Part shown: in pieces, positions 36,594 through 49,194 of the stretch | Layout: every line of letters begins with the position of its first letter | How positions within the stretch are numbered: position 1 is the first letter of the stretch | Origin: Miscanthus floridulus | Taxonomy: Eukaryota; Streptophyta; Magnoliopsida; Poales; Poaceae | Length of the DNA: 64,000 bases | NCBI RefSeq assembly: GCF_019320115.1 | Contig: NC_089588.1 | Span: forward strand, 113,708,733-113,772,732 | Reading direction: 5' to 3' | Translations under genes and position numbers: made by a program | Notes under the pieces: model-generated | Seen by the model: only the letters and a program-made list of their open reading frames with translations | What the model was told of the DNA's origin: nothing | Database searches by the model: none

Positions 36594-37360
36594 TGTTGAT
36601 GCAAAAGTGGATCTGCAAACACAAAGGGCTAATACCCGAATCGATATCCAAAGCGTGCCAGTCGATTTGACCTGTTAATCGACAAGGATAAAGATACGAG
36701 CACTTTGGTCCTGACAACAGCGATACGCCCAGAAGTCACGGCCAAGAGGTACTCACACAGAACTCGAGGATCACCGAAGGTCGCACTGAAGCTATGCAAC
36801 TCGCCGAATCAATGAAAACTCATAAAAAAGGAAAAATATGCAAATTGACGAAGTCGTCGAAAAGTAAGTAGATCAAATAGTAGTAAAAATTGGTTTTGAT
36901 ATTGATTGATATATCTATTACATTGCCCCTCAATCTATATTTATACCCTGATCTAAAGAGACATAACCAAACACAACTAGGACACCAAGTCCATATCTAA
37001 GGAAACACATGACTCTTACATGAATCATACTCTAACAAATATAGAAAAGGAAATCAACTCCTATCTATTTCCCTGTCCGCCTCGATTACGATGGAAATCT
37101 CACCGACCTCCTCTCCATCGGCATACTTCCTGTTCCATCGGCAGTAGTCTTCAAGCCTTCCTTCATCGGTATCGACAATAACATTTCCAACCTTATCGGG
37201 AACGCCCGAGTCTAAATCAACCTCTCCATCGATCACCACCATTCATCGGCGACCATCTTTACAAGCTGATTTTCATCGGCTGTCAGTGTATACAGTAACT
37301 TCCCTCCTACCGATTAGCCCACTCTGATCATTTTGACACGTGCAAAAAATGGTGTCAACA
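36594..37360 (-). repeat. 3' LTR of the nested gypsy element, with adjacent polypurine tract
   Basis: On the minus strand it begins TGTTGACACCATTTTTTGCA and ends GCATCAACA. The preceding minus-strand sequence AAATTGGGGGGCATG (37361-37376) is the polypurine tract. The LTR holds at least four ATCGGC hexamers in a 200-bp stretch (37100-37285). Confidence 0.95.
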
Positions 37361-37790
37361 CATGCCCCCCAATTTCGGAGTATAAAACCATTAATGCTCC
37401 GAAATTTACTCCAGATAACGTTTGCCTTCGCCCAATTACCGTAACTCATCCTTCAAGCCAAAACTTGATCTGTTAACAAATCTAATCAAATCTAATCCTG
37501 ATTCACGCACCTCAGTAAATATCGCACAATTGCCAACCACTCTTGCCTTGATTATGGTTAAGATACCGAAACAATAATACATCAGCAAGATCCTAACATA
37601 ATAATGCCGCCACTTTTAAAATTAAAATATCATGTACTGATATCTCTTCTAAGTCATGATTACTTGCCATCAACTCATCTATACAATCCCCTGATTATCG
37701 TGCGAACAGTTACCATATCCATCTGAACCACCTTGACCTACATGCGCGCGGCATAGAGATAAGTCCAAAATACCCCTACTCCAAGCAGCT

Positions 37791-37800
37791 TATAAATAGA
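37791..37800 (+). promoter_or_regulatory. TATA box of the antisense PMD gene
   Basis: TATAAATAGA on the plus strand, about 430 bp inside the 3' LTR/PPT and pointing away from it, in front of a CT-rich start region (CTCGTCTTCTACCCTCAG). It supports separate transcription of the antisense gene. Confidence 0.55.
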
Positions 37801-37824
37801 TTTCTTTGGAACGCTCGTCTTCTA

Positions 37825-40800
37825 CCCTCAGACTCCAATCTTTGACATTTTCTCTTTCCGACGGTGACTCCGACGAACAACTGCGCAACCTCAACCAACA
37901 AGAACTCTTCTCCAGCGTCAACCTCGAGTCTCCGGCTCGTGCCCCCATCTACCTCAAGATAATGGCAATAAAAACTTCGATGTCCCTGCGGTTCGTTCCA
38001 CTTCCATTACCTTTTACCTCGATTCCTCTGGTCTTTGCGAATTCATACAGTTGGTAATTTTTCTTTTCTTTTGTTCTCTGGATCCTCTAAACTTAGGAAC
38101 TGCGCAACAAATTAGTTATTCCAACCGATCAGCCGCATGTCCAATGCCTAGGACCAATGGGCAACCCAGATCCAACTGATCTGATTAATGCAGAGGTTAA
38201 CAAAATCCCCTTTAGAGCCCAAAATTTCTCTCTGAATTTATGGAAAGATACATTCCGATCTTGGCCCAAAACCACCAAAGGGTGGAAAGATTGGTACTTG
38301 AGGGTTAATAGGTCGATGCAAGTACACTGGGCAGAACGAAAGCTAGACCAATGCATTAGGCTATCTATCGCCGATATGCAAAAGAATGAGTCAATGATGA
38401 TTGCAGCTGCTTACTTCTGGTCAGACACAACAAACACTTTTATGTTTGGACATGGCCCAGCTACTCCCACACTTGCCGATGTCTACATGCTCACTGGCTT
38501 GGATATTTCAACTGCCGATGAAGGCTCCATCTATGGCAGAAAATCTGAATATAGGGTGAATACCCGTAACATCGGCGGTTGGACAGGATACATTCAAGAA
38601 TGCCAGAAGACCGGGACAGTTAACCAGAGGGAACATGCCACATTCTTGAATATGTGGTTAGAAAAATTTATCTTCTATGGTCGATCAGTAGGACCAACCA
38701 ACGCCTTCCTCCCCGCTGCTGAACTCTTGGCCAATGGTGTAAGGTTCCCTCTTGGCCGATACCTTCTGAGCTCCACTTATCATCTTCTCCATCAAGTGTC
38801 TCAGAAACTTTTGCTTGGCGAACCCATCGGCAACTTAGGAGGCCCGTGGTGGTTCATCAACATGTGGCTGAATGCCCATATGCACAAATGGTTGCAATGG
38901 GACTTCTTTGCCCAATAATTCCCACGAGAAATTGCTGAGGACCATGTGCTTGGGGACGAGGAATTGGCAACATGCTCTCCCCTCAATTTTGGTGAAGCCA
39001 TAATTGTCCTCCCTGGAACAGAGGCCAATGAAGACCAGATCGGCAGATTCTTCCAAAGCTTCTACAATGGTCTTTCTCGTGATCATAGGGCCTGGGTACC
39101 TTATATTGACAAAGAAAATAGATTCCCGCTTCTTTTCAACTTTGCCGATGACACTCTGAATCAGGATAATGAACTCACGATGGCCATCATTACTCCTAGG
39201 GCAATCCTAGTAAACACATTCGGTAGCGGGAAAAACACCAATATCACGTATGAGTTTTACAATCCATCGTTAGTATCCCATCAATTGGCTTTTGGGCAAC
39301 TGCCAATCAAACTTTGTTTTGTCGATGTGATCAAACCCAGAGAAACAATCACCTGCGGAACAGATTGGAGCAGGGTAGTGCGACTCTCCCCCGATGCCGA
39401 TACTACAGATGTCGATCTATCCATCTAGACACTAGTATCTTTCATCACCAAATCATATAAGCAATGGTGGCGAGAGTGGAGGGAACAACTGTTTGCAACA
39501 TCTGCTCACACATATCGGCACATGATCGACCCTGAGTACGCCATCCCTGATGACGCAGTAAGTTTCTTTTAACTTCCTTCTGCTTTTTTCTTTCATATAT
39601 CGGTAACTAATTTTCTCGTGACAGGTTAACAACCCAGCACCATCTATGAGCAAAAGTGAAAAACCCTTCAATCTTCGGCCTGTCTCCCCGATATCACCAA
39701 TCGGCTACAACGCCCCCACCTTAGCTGCTTTGACTCACCAGAAGACCCGTGCCAAGACCATCACCTCCAAGTCCAAATTGGCTACAGCTAGGGCCACTCC
39801 ATTGGCTGCTGCTACAACCCTGGTCAAGGCATTCAAGGTAACAACCCTGTTTATTTCTACTCATGCCGATCACAAACTGTATTAACATTAATCATCAAGG
39901 TGTAAGAGCCGCTGCTGGATCGTCATCGGCAATTCCTCCGATATCAAGCACCACTTCTTCTAACAATCCTTTAGAGGTATCCCTTTGATTTCACATTTCA
40001 TCTGTTAAATATCATACCTTACACTTGTTTTGCAGCAACCAATGGGTACATCGGCAAGCGTACCAAACGTCCAAGCTTCACAACCAACAAGTGCCGATGC
40101 CCCCTAGCCAACCGTTGCTGATGCCTAAGCAAAGCGCAAAGCCTTAACAGATGCTGAGGCACAGCCAAAACAACAGAAGTCCATGCCGACCCCCACATCT
40201 GCCCCAATGTCTGCAATTCGCCCAGAATCAGTTGATGCAACTGAGCAAGCAGTTAATCCTCCTGTACAGGACATACCATTGGTCATCATACCCCAAGAGC
40301 CAACCATCGATGAGGTCACAGAGGATATCCCATCGGCAAGCTCAGCCGATCCTCCACACGGCATACTCCAGGCTGCTTCCTCCAGTCAAGTACAGGAAAT
40401 TTCCTTGAAACAGGTAAGCCGATTGACCTAGTCGATTTATAATATTCATACTTATCCTTAACTGACCTCTTTTTCTTTTCCTCAGGAACAAGACTCCCCA
40501 AACAGCCTATTTTCCTTTGCCATTGACGTTTCTGATGATGATGGAGAGGAAACAAGTTCTTCCCTTGCACTAGGAACAATATCGGCAGAAACTAAGTCCA
40601 AGTTGGAAGCTCTCCTGAACTTGTTACAGCAGGATACCGCCCAACTGGTAGATGACTTGGACCCCGCAAAGGCAATTTTCAAAACAATCCGTGGCCAGGT
40701 CCCTGCCGATGTTGAAGAAGTACTCTTCCTAGCAGCCCATTTAGAAAGCCGCCAACTGCAATATCAACGGGCTGCTCAACGCATTGCCGATAGAGCAGCT

Positions 40801-41181
40801 CAGGCTCAACTCAAAGAAGAGATGCTACAACTGAAACAAATTGCCGATGAGAAGCACAAGGGCATCGGCAACTTGCAGACTTCGAGCACTGAACTTAAGC
40901 AGAAAATCTTAGATTTATCGGCAAAGAAGATGGCTCTATTGGCTGAATTGAAAGAAGTCGAGGCAGCCTTAACTCATGCTCAACAAGAAGAAAGCCAGCT
41001 ACCCAATGCCATCAAGGCCCTTCAGCAAGAAAGAGACACCCAGGCTCGCAAAGCCTTGGCCATGAAGAAAAAACTCAAGCCTGTGGAGGGTGCTGCCGAT
41101 GAAGACGTCAAAGAAATGAAGGAAGCCGACCAGATTCGCCTGCGTGCGATATTGGCTATCCAATCCTTGTTAAACTTGTAA
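37825..41181 (+). pseudogene. Intron-containing PMD (plant mobile domain) gene, antisense within the nested gypsy element
   Basis: Probable exons: about 37825-38057 (a frame with ITFYLDSSGLCEFIQL), 38125-39559, 39624-39836, 39900-39975, 40036-40411 and 40485-41181. Introns have good GT/AG ends (GCA/GTAAGT at 39559, TGACAG at 39623, AACAG/GTAAGC at 40411, CCTCAG at 40484). Exon 2 carries the plant mobile domain ('aminotransferase-like'), with WKDWYLRVNRSMQVHW, MLTGLDIS, GGWTGYIQE and SVGPTNAFLPAAELLANG. The later exons are A/S/P-rich, and the last encodes a coiled coil of about 150 residues (LKQIADEKHKGIG, LSAKKMALLAELKEVEAAL) ending LLNL. In-frame stops at 38916, 39426 and two in the 40036-40411 exon all fit C-to-T changes of Gln codons. 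The start codon is uncertain. The host PMD proteins MAIN/MAIL1 act in gene and transposon silencing. Confidence 0.8.
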
Positions 41182-41279
41182 ATCTTGTCTATTGCATCGG
41201 CACTTTACGAAACATTGACATCCTTGTATAATTCTAGCCGATAGGACTGTTATCGACACTTATACTTTTATGCATCCAT

Positions 41280-44200
41280 CTAGATACTAGGGTAATATTT
41301 CTTTAAATATTTTCCATTTAATGCTCTGGAAAACACGACCCCTTCGAGGGTTTCTAGAATATATGCGTTACCAGGAACAGACTGATTTATCCGATATGGA
41401 CCTTCCCAATTAGGAGACCACTTTCCAAACTTTGAACTTTTAGTCCCAATCGGTAAAATCAATTTCCAGACCAGATCTCCATCAGCAAACTCCTTTACCT
41501 TCACCTTCTTGTCATACCATCTGGCTACTCTTTTCTTATTTTCTTCGATGCTAACTAAAGCCCTTAACCGATGACCCGCCACATCTTCCAACTCATCCTT
41601 CATAAGAGTATCATAATCATCGGTTGTCAGCTGATTTTGAGAACGTATTCGCCTAGAGCCAATTTTAATTTCCCAAGGTAATACTGCATCGTGTCCATAT
41701 ACTAACTAATAAGGCGTTACTTTGGTTGCACCATGACATGACATCCAATATGACCACAAGGCTTCATTTAATACTGTATGCCACCTCTTAGGATTTTCTT
41801 TAATTTTGCGCTTAATGAGTTTGATGATCCCTTTGTTAGAAGCCTCAGCTTGACCATTAGCTTGAGCATAATATGGAGAAGAATTTAAAACTTTAATTCC
41901 CATACCTACAGCAAACTCATCAAATTCTCCCGATGTAAACATAGTACCCTGATCGGTAGTGATAGTTTGAGGAATACCAAATTGGTAAACAATATGCTCC
42001 TTCACAAAATCGATCATATTAGCCGACATCACCTTTTTTAAAGGAATTGCTTCAACCCATTTTGTGAAATAATCGGTAGCAACCAGAATAAATTTATGTC
42101 CTTTGCTCGATGGCGGATAAATCTAACCGATGAGATCGATAGCCCATCCCCAGAACGGCCAAGGTTTAATTATAGGGTTCATAGCCGATGCAGACGCTCT
42201 TTGAATATTACCAAACTTTTGACACCCCTGACATCCTTTAAAATACTTAAAACAATCTTCAAGAATAGTTGGCCAATAATATCCATTCCTTCTGATCATC
42301 CACTTCATCTTGAAAGCCGATTGATGCGCTCCACACACTCCTTCATGAATTTCACCCATCAAGCTTTTCGATTCATCACTGCTAACACATCTGAGTAAAA
42401 CTCCATCTATAGTTCGATAATATAATTCATCATCGAGGAGCACATACTTGGTAGCTTGAAACCTTATACGTCTTTCAACCTTTTTATATGGATCCTTTAA
42501 ATAATCGACAATCTCCTTTCTCCAATCATCGGTATCGACCGCCGATGTTAGCACTTCCTGAATAGGCTGATACCCTAAAGCATGCTGAGCTAGTCGATTA
42601 GCCTCTTCATTATGCAGTCGAGAAATATGTTCAAGACAAAAATCTCTAAACCCTTTCAACAATTGCAAACATCTTTCATAATACGAAATTAAAACTTCAC
42701 TTCGGCATTCATAGACCCCAGCCAATTGATTTATAACTAGCATAGAATCACCAAAGATTTCAACAGCATTGGCACGTATCTCCTTCAGCAATTCTAACCC
42801 TTTTATCAAGGCTTGGTATTCAGCCTGATTGTTTGTCGACGTAGCAACAATCGGCAATGAAAACTCATACTTCCTTCCTTGAGGTGAAATCAACACAATG
42901 CCGATACCTGCTCCTTCACCACATGTGGACCCATCGAAGAAAAGTGTCCAAGGAGCAACCTCCAGAGAGTCCACTGTATTACAATGCTGAGTGACAAAAT
43001 CAGCCATAACCTGCCCCTTAATTGCCTTAGTCGATTCGTAACGTAGTTCAAATTCTGATAATGCCAAAATCCACTTGCCGATTCTACCACTTAATATCGG
43101 CATCGACAGCATATACTTGACTACGTCGTCTTTGCATATGACCGTACATTTGGCAAATAACAAATAATGTCTTAATTTGACACAAGAAAAGTATAAACAC
43201 AGACATAATTTTTCGATGGCCGAATACCTTGTCTCAGCATCCACTAATCTTCTGCTCAAATAATAAATAACATGTTCTTTCCCTTCAAATTCTTGAATAA
43301 GAGCTGAACCGATAGCAGTATCATCAGTTGACAAATACAACCTAAAAGGTTTCCCGTGTTGAGGTGGAACTAGCACTGGAGGATTTGTTAAATATTTCTT
43401 AATTTCATCCAAGGCTAACTGCTGCTCAGCTCCCCATACAAATTCTCGATCGACCTTCAATTTAAGTAATGGACTGAAAGCCTTGATCCTTCCCGACAGA
43501 TTAGATATGAATCTTCTAATGAAATTAATCTTACCGATCAAAGATTGCAATTCAGTTTTATTGGCAGGAGCAACCACCTTGTTAATTGCATCAATAGACT
43601 TCCTACTGATTTCGATGCCCCGCTGATGCACCATAAAACCCAAAAATTGACCTGCCGATACACCAAATGCACATTTATTAGGATTCATCTTCAATCCATG
43701 CTTCCTTGTGCACTCCAATATCTTTCGTAAATCGACTAGATGTTTTGTGATATCTCTAGACTTAATCACTACGTCATCAATGTAGATCTCCACTAATGTG
43801 CCGATGTATTCATGAAAAATAAAGTTCATAGCTCTTTGATAAGTAGCGCTGGCATTTTTCAAACCAAACGTCATGACTACCCACTCAAACAACCCTACAT
43901 GACCTGGACATCTGAAAGCAGTCTTGGGAATATCTTCTTCAGCCATGAATATTTGATTGTAACCTGCATTACTATCCATGAAGCTGATAATTTGATGTCC
44001 GGCTGCAGCATTAATCAACAAATCAACAATCGGCATTGGATAGCCATCCATCGGTGTGGCTTTGTTAAGATTCCTGAAATCAATACAAACATGAAGTTTT
44101 CCGTTTTTCTTATAAACAGGAACCACATTAGAGATCCACTCTGCATATCGACACTACCGAATAAACTTTGCCTCAATTAATTTAGTTATTTCGGCCTTAA

Positions 44201-45286
44201 TGTCAGGAAGTATATTAGGGTTGCATCGGCGCGCTGGCTGCTGATGTGGCCGAAATCCAGATTTGATAGGTAACCGATGTTCAACTATCGATCGGTCTAA
44301 TCCAGGCATCTCAGTATAATCCCAAGCAAAACAATGTTTATACTCTTTTAACAAATCAGTCATTTGCTGCTTACACTTGGAATCTAACTTAGCACTAATA
44401 AAAGTAGGTCTTGGCCTATCGCCATCACCAATATCTACTTCTACTAAATCATCTGCCGAAGTGAACCCTTGACCTAATTTTCCATCATCGGCAAACCTAT
44501 CCATTAAAACTCTTCTTCAGAACTGACTGCTTGGATTGGTGAAATTTCATAATTAGCCACTCTAAGGAATTCTTTTTCCCAAACTTCTCCTGATATGCAT
44601 TTAGTTCGCTCATAAGTATCTGATTCTGCCGATGCGATGATATAAGAAGAATCACCAGGGACAAACTCAATCTTATCCCCAATCCATTGTACGAGGCATT
44701 GATGCATTGTAGAAGGAACACAACAATTAGCATGAATCCAATCCCTCCCTAGAAGCAGATTATATGCACCCTTGCCATTAATAACGAAGAACGTCGTCGG
44801 CAAGGTTTTGCTACCGATAGTCAATTCGATGCATACCGCCCCTTTAGCCGGTGACACATTGCCTTCAAAATCCTTCAGCATCATATCGGTTTTGGCCAAG
44901 TCTTGATCTCCCTTACCAAGTTTCCGATACATCACATAAGGCATAATATTAATTGCAGCCCCTCCATCGATAAGTATCTTAGATACAGGCTGCCCATCAA
45001 CTCTGCCTTTCACAAACAAAGCCTTAAGATGCTGTCTCTCGTCATCAGTAGGTTTCTCAAAAACAGCCATCATTGGATCTAGTGTCAACTGAGCTATTTG
45101 ATCAGAGAGAACAACTTCGTCCTCATTATCAGATAGTGCCAAAAACTCCATCGGCAACATGAATACCATATTAACATCTGCCGATGGACCCTTATTTTTG
45201 TGTTTTACCTGCCACTGCTGATGACCGGACCTCTCATTGGAGGAATTTTCCTCTCGGTATAAATCCTCCTGATGCTCACGTTGCAT
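41280..45286 (-). pseudogene. pol: pol of the nested gypsy element: protease, RT, two RNase H, integrase
   Basis: Protease at 45286-44504 (ILIDGGAAINIM active site, LLLGRDWI). RT at 44504-43500 (KNLNKATP-type motif, SFMDSNAGYNQIF, YIDD near 43773-43784). RNase H follows. A second archaeal-type RNase H is at about 43000-42550 (WTLFFDGSTC, NNQAEYQAL). The integrase zinc-binding region is HEGVCGAHQ and CQGCQKFG. The core at 42120-41706 includes TTDQGTMFTSGEF and YYAQANGQAEASN, and the C-terminal part ends at 41280. The frame is open for 667 codons (44126-42123). Breaks: one frame change near 44504, and TAG stops near 44153, 42123 and 41706, the first two in place of likely Gln codons. This is the best preserved pol in the window, yet not functional as it stands. 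Confidence 0.92.
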
Positions 45287-45375
45287 CCTTCTTCTCTGTG
45301 TCTTTGTCAGACCCTCCGAGCACCATCGAGGAAACTTGGTTTTCCAAACCGGCTGATAATAGGTCCCAGTTGATT

Positions 45376-48182
45376 CTACACGGCGTATATTAGGGTCCTG
45401 TAGAATATTTCTTCATCGGGAACTCTTGCGTTCGCCATTTCCTCAAGCTCCTCTTGATTCCTTGGAAAATATCCAGTGCGTTTACCAAGCCTTTCATGTA
45501 CACTAAGTCTGCCCCCCAGCCGATCATGCACTGACGCTCTGCCTCTAATTGGCTCATTGATAAATAAACCTTGATTGCCAGGTTGAAACCTCCTTTCTGA
45601 CCGATTGACCCCATAATAACCATTGCACTTAGGGCAATTTTCAACAGTTGGCAATTTAATACCTTCTTCCCAACAATGGATGAAAAATGGGCACCTCCAA
45701 TGATTTTTATGCCGATACCATTCTTCCCGACGTCTCTCTTCTTGCTGTTGTCAATATCGGTCCTTACGCTGACGCCAACCCTCCTGCTGCCTTCGATGGG
45801 TAATCACAATGCCAGGTCGAGGAGGGTTTTTGGAACTACTGCTTTCTCCTAGCAAACCCTTACTTTTTGCATCATTGGTAGTTATCCGATGTTGGGGATC
45901 TACTGATGCGTTCTTCTCAGCAGCTTCTGATGTCAATACCTTGGTCTTCTCTTTGGCCTCCAACATATTTGCTGGAAAAGGGTGTTGATCAATTTTCATC
46001 AGCTTCTGGGCCTTGGAAGTACCAAACTTAATTCTCCCAGATTCAATAGCCGATTGTAACTGTTGCCTGAACACCTTGCACTCATTTGTACTGTGTGAAG
46101 TTGCATTGTGCCATTTACAGTACAAGATCTTCTCCAACTCTTCTGCCGATGGGATCATATGATTAGGTGACAGCTTAATTTGACCCTCTTGAAGCAGAAG
46201 ATCAAATATCTTGTCGGCCTTGGTGATATTAAAGGTAAACTTTTCTGGTTCTTTCTGACCAAAGGGACAAGATATCGGCTTTTTATTCTTAACCCACTCA
46301 GCTAAGCCGATAACTGGTTCTTCATCAGAATCAGAATCTCCTACTTTTTCAACAAATGATACTTTTTTACTCCAATTCTTTTTAGGCTCAAAAACCCTAG
46401 TATCTTGATCAGAGATCCTTTGCACAAGATGACTGAGGCTTTCAAACTCCTGAGAAGCATATCTGTCTTTAAGATGTGGCAATAACCCTTGGAAAGCCAG
46501 ATCGGCAAGCTGCCGATCATCCAGCACCAGACTGTAGCACTTATTTTTTACATCTCGTAGCCTTTGCACAAAGCTTTCCACCGATTCATCGTTACACTGT
46601 CTCAACTTTACTAAATCGGTAAGCTTCTTTTCATGGATTCCAGCAAAGAAATACTTATGAAATTGTTTTTCTAGATCAACCCAAGTAATAATAGAATTTG
46701 GTGGCAATGAAATGAACCATGTAAATGCCGATCCAGACAAAGATGATGAAAATAATCAAACTCTTAATTCATCTCTGCTAGCTGCCTCTCCACATTGAAT
46801 AATGAAGCGATTGACATATTCCATTGTTGATGTATCATCTTGCCCAGAGAATTTAGTGAAATCTGGTACCTTGTACCGATTTGGGAGAGGAATTAAATCA
46901 TATGCAGGAGGGTATGGAGTCCGATAAGAATAAGTATTGACCTTGGGTTTTATCCCAAACTGATCCTTCATAATTTCTGCTATCTTATCGGCCCAAAAAG
47001 CATTAGCCTCCTGCTGACGAACTGGCTGAATTTCTACGAGAGGTGCCTGCTGATATCCCTCCACATATCTTTGTGGCCCACGATCTCCAGCAATCGGCAT
47101 ATTTGCCGTTACTTGTGGTCCATTAACCTGTTGGAAATGATTCATCGGCTGAGCTACCGATGCTTGATTCTGGAAACCAGCTTGCACATGACCTTGTTGA
47201 ATCCCTGCAACCTGCTGATTTTGCTAAACTGTATGTTGAACAGGTAACTGTCCTAACCAACCATTATTAGAACTCATCGGTACAAAACTTACCGATGACT
47301 GGTAATTTGTTGACATTGTTGGATAATTATAACCAGCTTGAGGCATGAACTAAACCCCAGTTTGACTCATAACAGGGGCTTTCTGCTGCATCGGCAGTAA
47401 GCTTGCCGATGGACTTGAACTGGGTGTTTGAACCAAAGGCATCTGGAAACCTCCTGGAGTTGGTTGCACAGTAGTTGCTGTGGCATATTGAGGCACTTAA
47501 GCCATCGGCGAAACAGCCGATGGTATAGGAGCTTTTCCTACTGCATCAAACACTTGAGGTAACCTAGGATTGAAAGCAGATGACTCCAGAGGCATACCAT
47601 ATCCCCACCAATTAGCAGGAATCTGGCTATTCTAAGACACAGGGCCTGACATAGCTGATGCCGCTAGATTTGTATTAAGCTAAACTCATCCTCCTGATAG
47701 TACCGGATCTGATCGTATCGGTGTAGATTGAATATTAGGTAAGCCTGCCGACACTGGAGGAGAAGTAACTTTTGTGCCCACAACGGTCGAGGGAGCCGAT
47801 GGAGTATTGACAGATGCTGGCTCTGGTTGGTGATAGGCAGGCCCAACATAATGCGATGACGCTTGTCCTTCTTTGAGAGTTTGAACCACAGCATTATAAA
47901 CAGTATTGGACAGCACATTGGAATGATTAATCAAAGCATGATTTACTACAGAATTAACCATCTCTTGAAGTTTACCAGGATTGGAGTCAAAGGTAACCTG
48001 CCGAGGCAACGGCAAATCTTGCTTCTAGATGACTTGTCCACTCTTGTTCAGGCTAAACGATTTCAGACAAAGCTGCCTGTATTCTTCTACAGCCTTTTCC
48101 ATAGCCTGCCTCTGCTCTTCCTTAAGATCTTCTTCTGATACCGCGATAATGTTCCCTGAATCGATTTCAGAATTGAACATAT
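45376..48182 (-). pseudogene. gag: gag of the nested gypsy element
   Basis: ATG near 48182 (MFNSEIDSGNIIAVSEEDLK), only 40 bp after the LTR/primer-binding site. It is followed by a Q/P-rich region with stops, then 47187-46756 (NRYKVPDFTKFSGQDD) and 46740-45751 with the retrotransposon gag capsid-like domain (WVDLEKQFHKYFF, SFVQRLRDVKNKCY) and a CKWHNATSHSTNECKVF zinc-binding segment. A further Cys segment (NCPKCNGYYG) lies at 45650. Stops include a TAG near 48026 and a TGA near 46754, where CGA is likely ancestral. The protein forms the particle that packages element RNA. Confidence 0.85.
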
Positions 48183-48222
48183 TGATCGGATTGATTGGTC
48201 CCACTGGGCGTGCCAAAAGATG

Positions 48223-48990
48223 TGCTGATGCAAAAGTAGATCTGCAAACACAAAGGGCTAATACCCGAATTGATATCCAAAGCGTGCCAGTCGATTTGAC
48301 CTGTTAATCGACAAGGATGAAGATACGAGCACTTTGGTCCTGACAACAGCGATACGCTCGGAAGTCATGGCCAAGAGGTACTCACACGGAACTCGAGGAT
48401 CGCCGAAGGTCGCACTGAAGCTATGCAACTCGCCGAATCAATGAGAACTCATAAAAAAGGAAAAATATGCAAATTGACAAAGTCGTCGAAAAGTAAGTAG
48501 ATGCAAATAATAGTAAAAATTGGTTTTGATATTGATTGATATATCTATTACATTGCCCCTCAATCTATATTTATACCCTGATCTAAAGAGACATAACCAA
48601 ACACAACTAGGACACCAAGTCCATATCTAAGGAAACACGCGACTCTTACATGAATCATACTCAAACAAATATAGAAAAGGAAATCAACTCCTATCTATTT
48701 CCCTGTCCGCCTCGATTACGATGGAAATCTCACCGACCTCCTCTCCATCGGCATACTTCCTGTTCCATCGGTAGTAGTCTTCAAGCCTTCCTTCATTGGT
48801 ATCGACAATAACATTTCCAACCTTATCGGCAACGCCCGAGTCTAAATCAACCTCTCCATCGATCACCACCATTCATCGGCAACCATCTTTACAAGCTGAT
48901 TTTCATCGGCTGTCAGTGTATACAGTAACTTCCCTCCTGCCGATTAGCCCACTCTGATCATTTTGACATGTGCAAAAAACGGTGTCAACA
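48223..48990 (-). repeat. 5' LTR of the nested gypsy element, with primer-binding site
   Basis: The minus-strand promoter TATA (GGTATAAATATA) is at 48566-48577. The LTR inner edge at 48223 is followed on the minus strand by TTTTGGCACGCCCAGTGGGA (about 48201-48220), the presumed tRNA primer-binding region. It is near-identical to 36594-37360. Confidence 0.93.
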
Positions 48991-49194
48991 GGTCTCGTAG
49001 TCGTTCTTTTAAGATCAGGACTGGATCGCAGCGTATTGGAACTCGAGAGAACTTAACAGCCGATGACCATAAATTTTTAAGGTTAAGACCAAAATTGGTA
49101 TTGGTTTCACGCTTCGCAAAATATAAGACTAGGACAAAAGAAAAATTCACTTTACACGGAAGGAAGTTTATTTGCTAGTTCTTCCTATTATAGA

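Larger units (their letters stand above)
36594..48990 (-). mobile_element. Nested complete 12.4-kb Tat-type gypsy retrotransposon, TSD GGTCT
   Basis: LTRs of 767 and 768 bp (36594-37360 and 48223-48990) are flanked by a perfect 5-bp duplication GGTCT (36589-36593 and 48991-48995). On the minus strand the order is 5' LTR, primer-binding region, gag, protease, RT, RNase H, second RNase H, integrase, then an intron-containing PMD gene on the opposite strand, a purine tract and the 3' LTR. The LTRs differ at roughly 22-24 positions (about 3%), mostly transitions. With a commonly used grass LTR rate of 1.3e-8 per site per year that would be near one million years. It is younger than its host element, as nesting requires. 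Confidence 0.95.
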
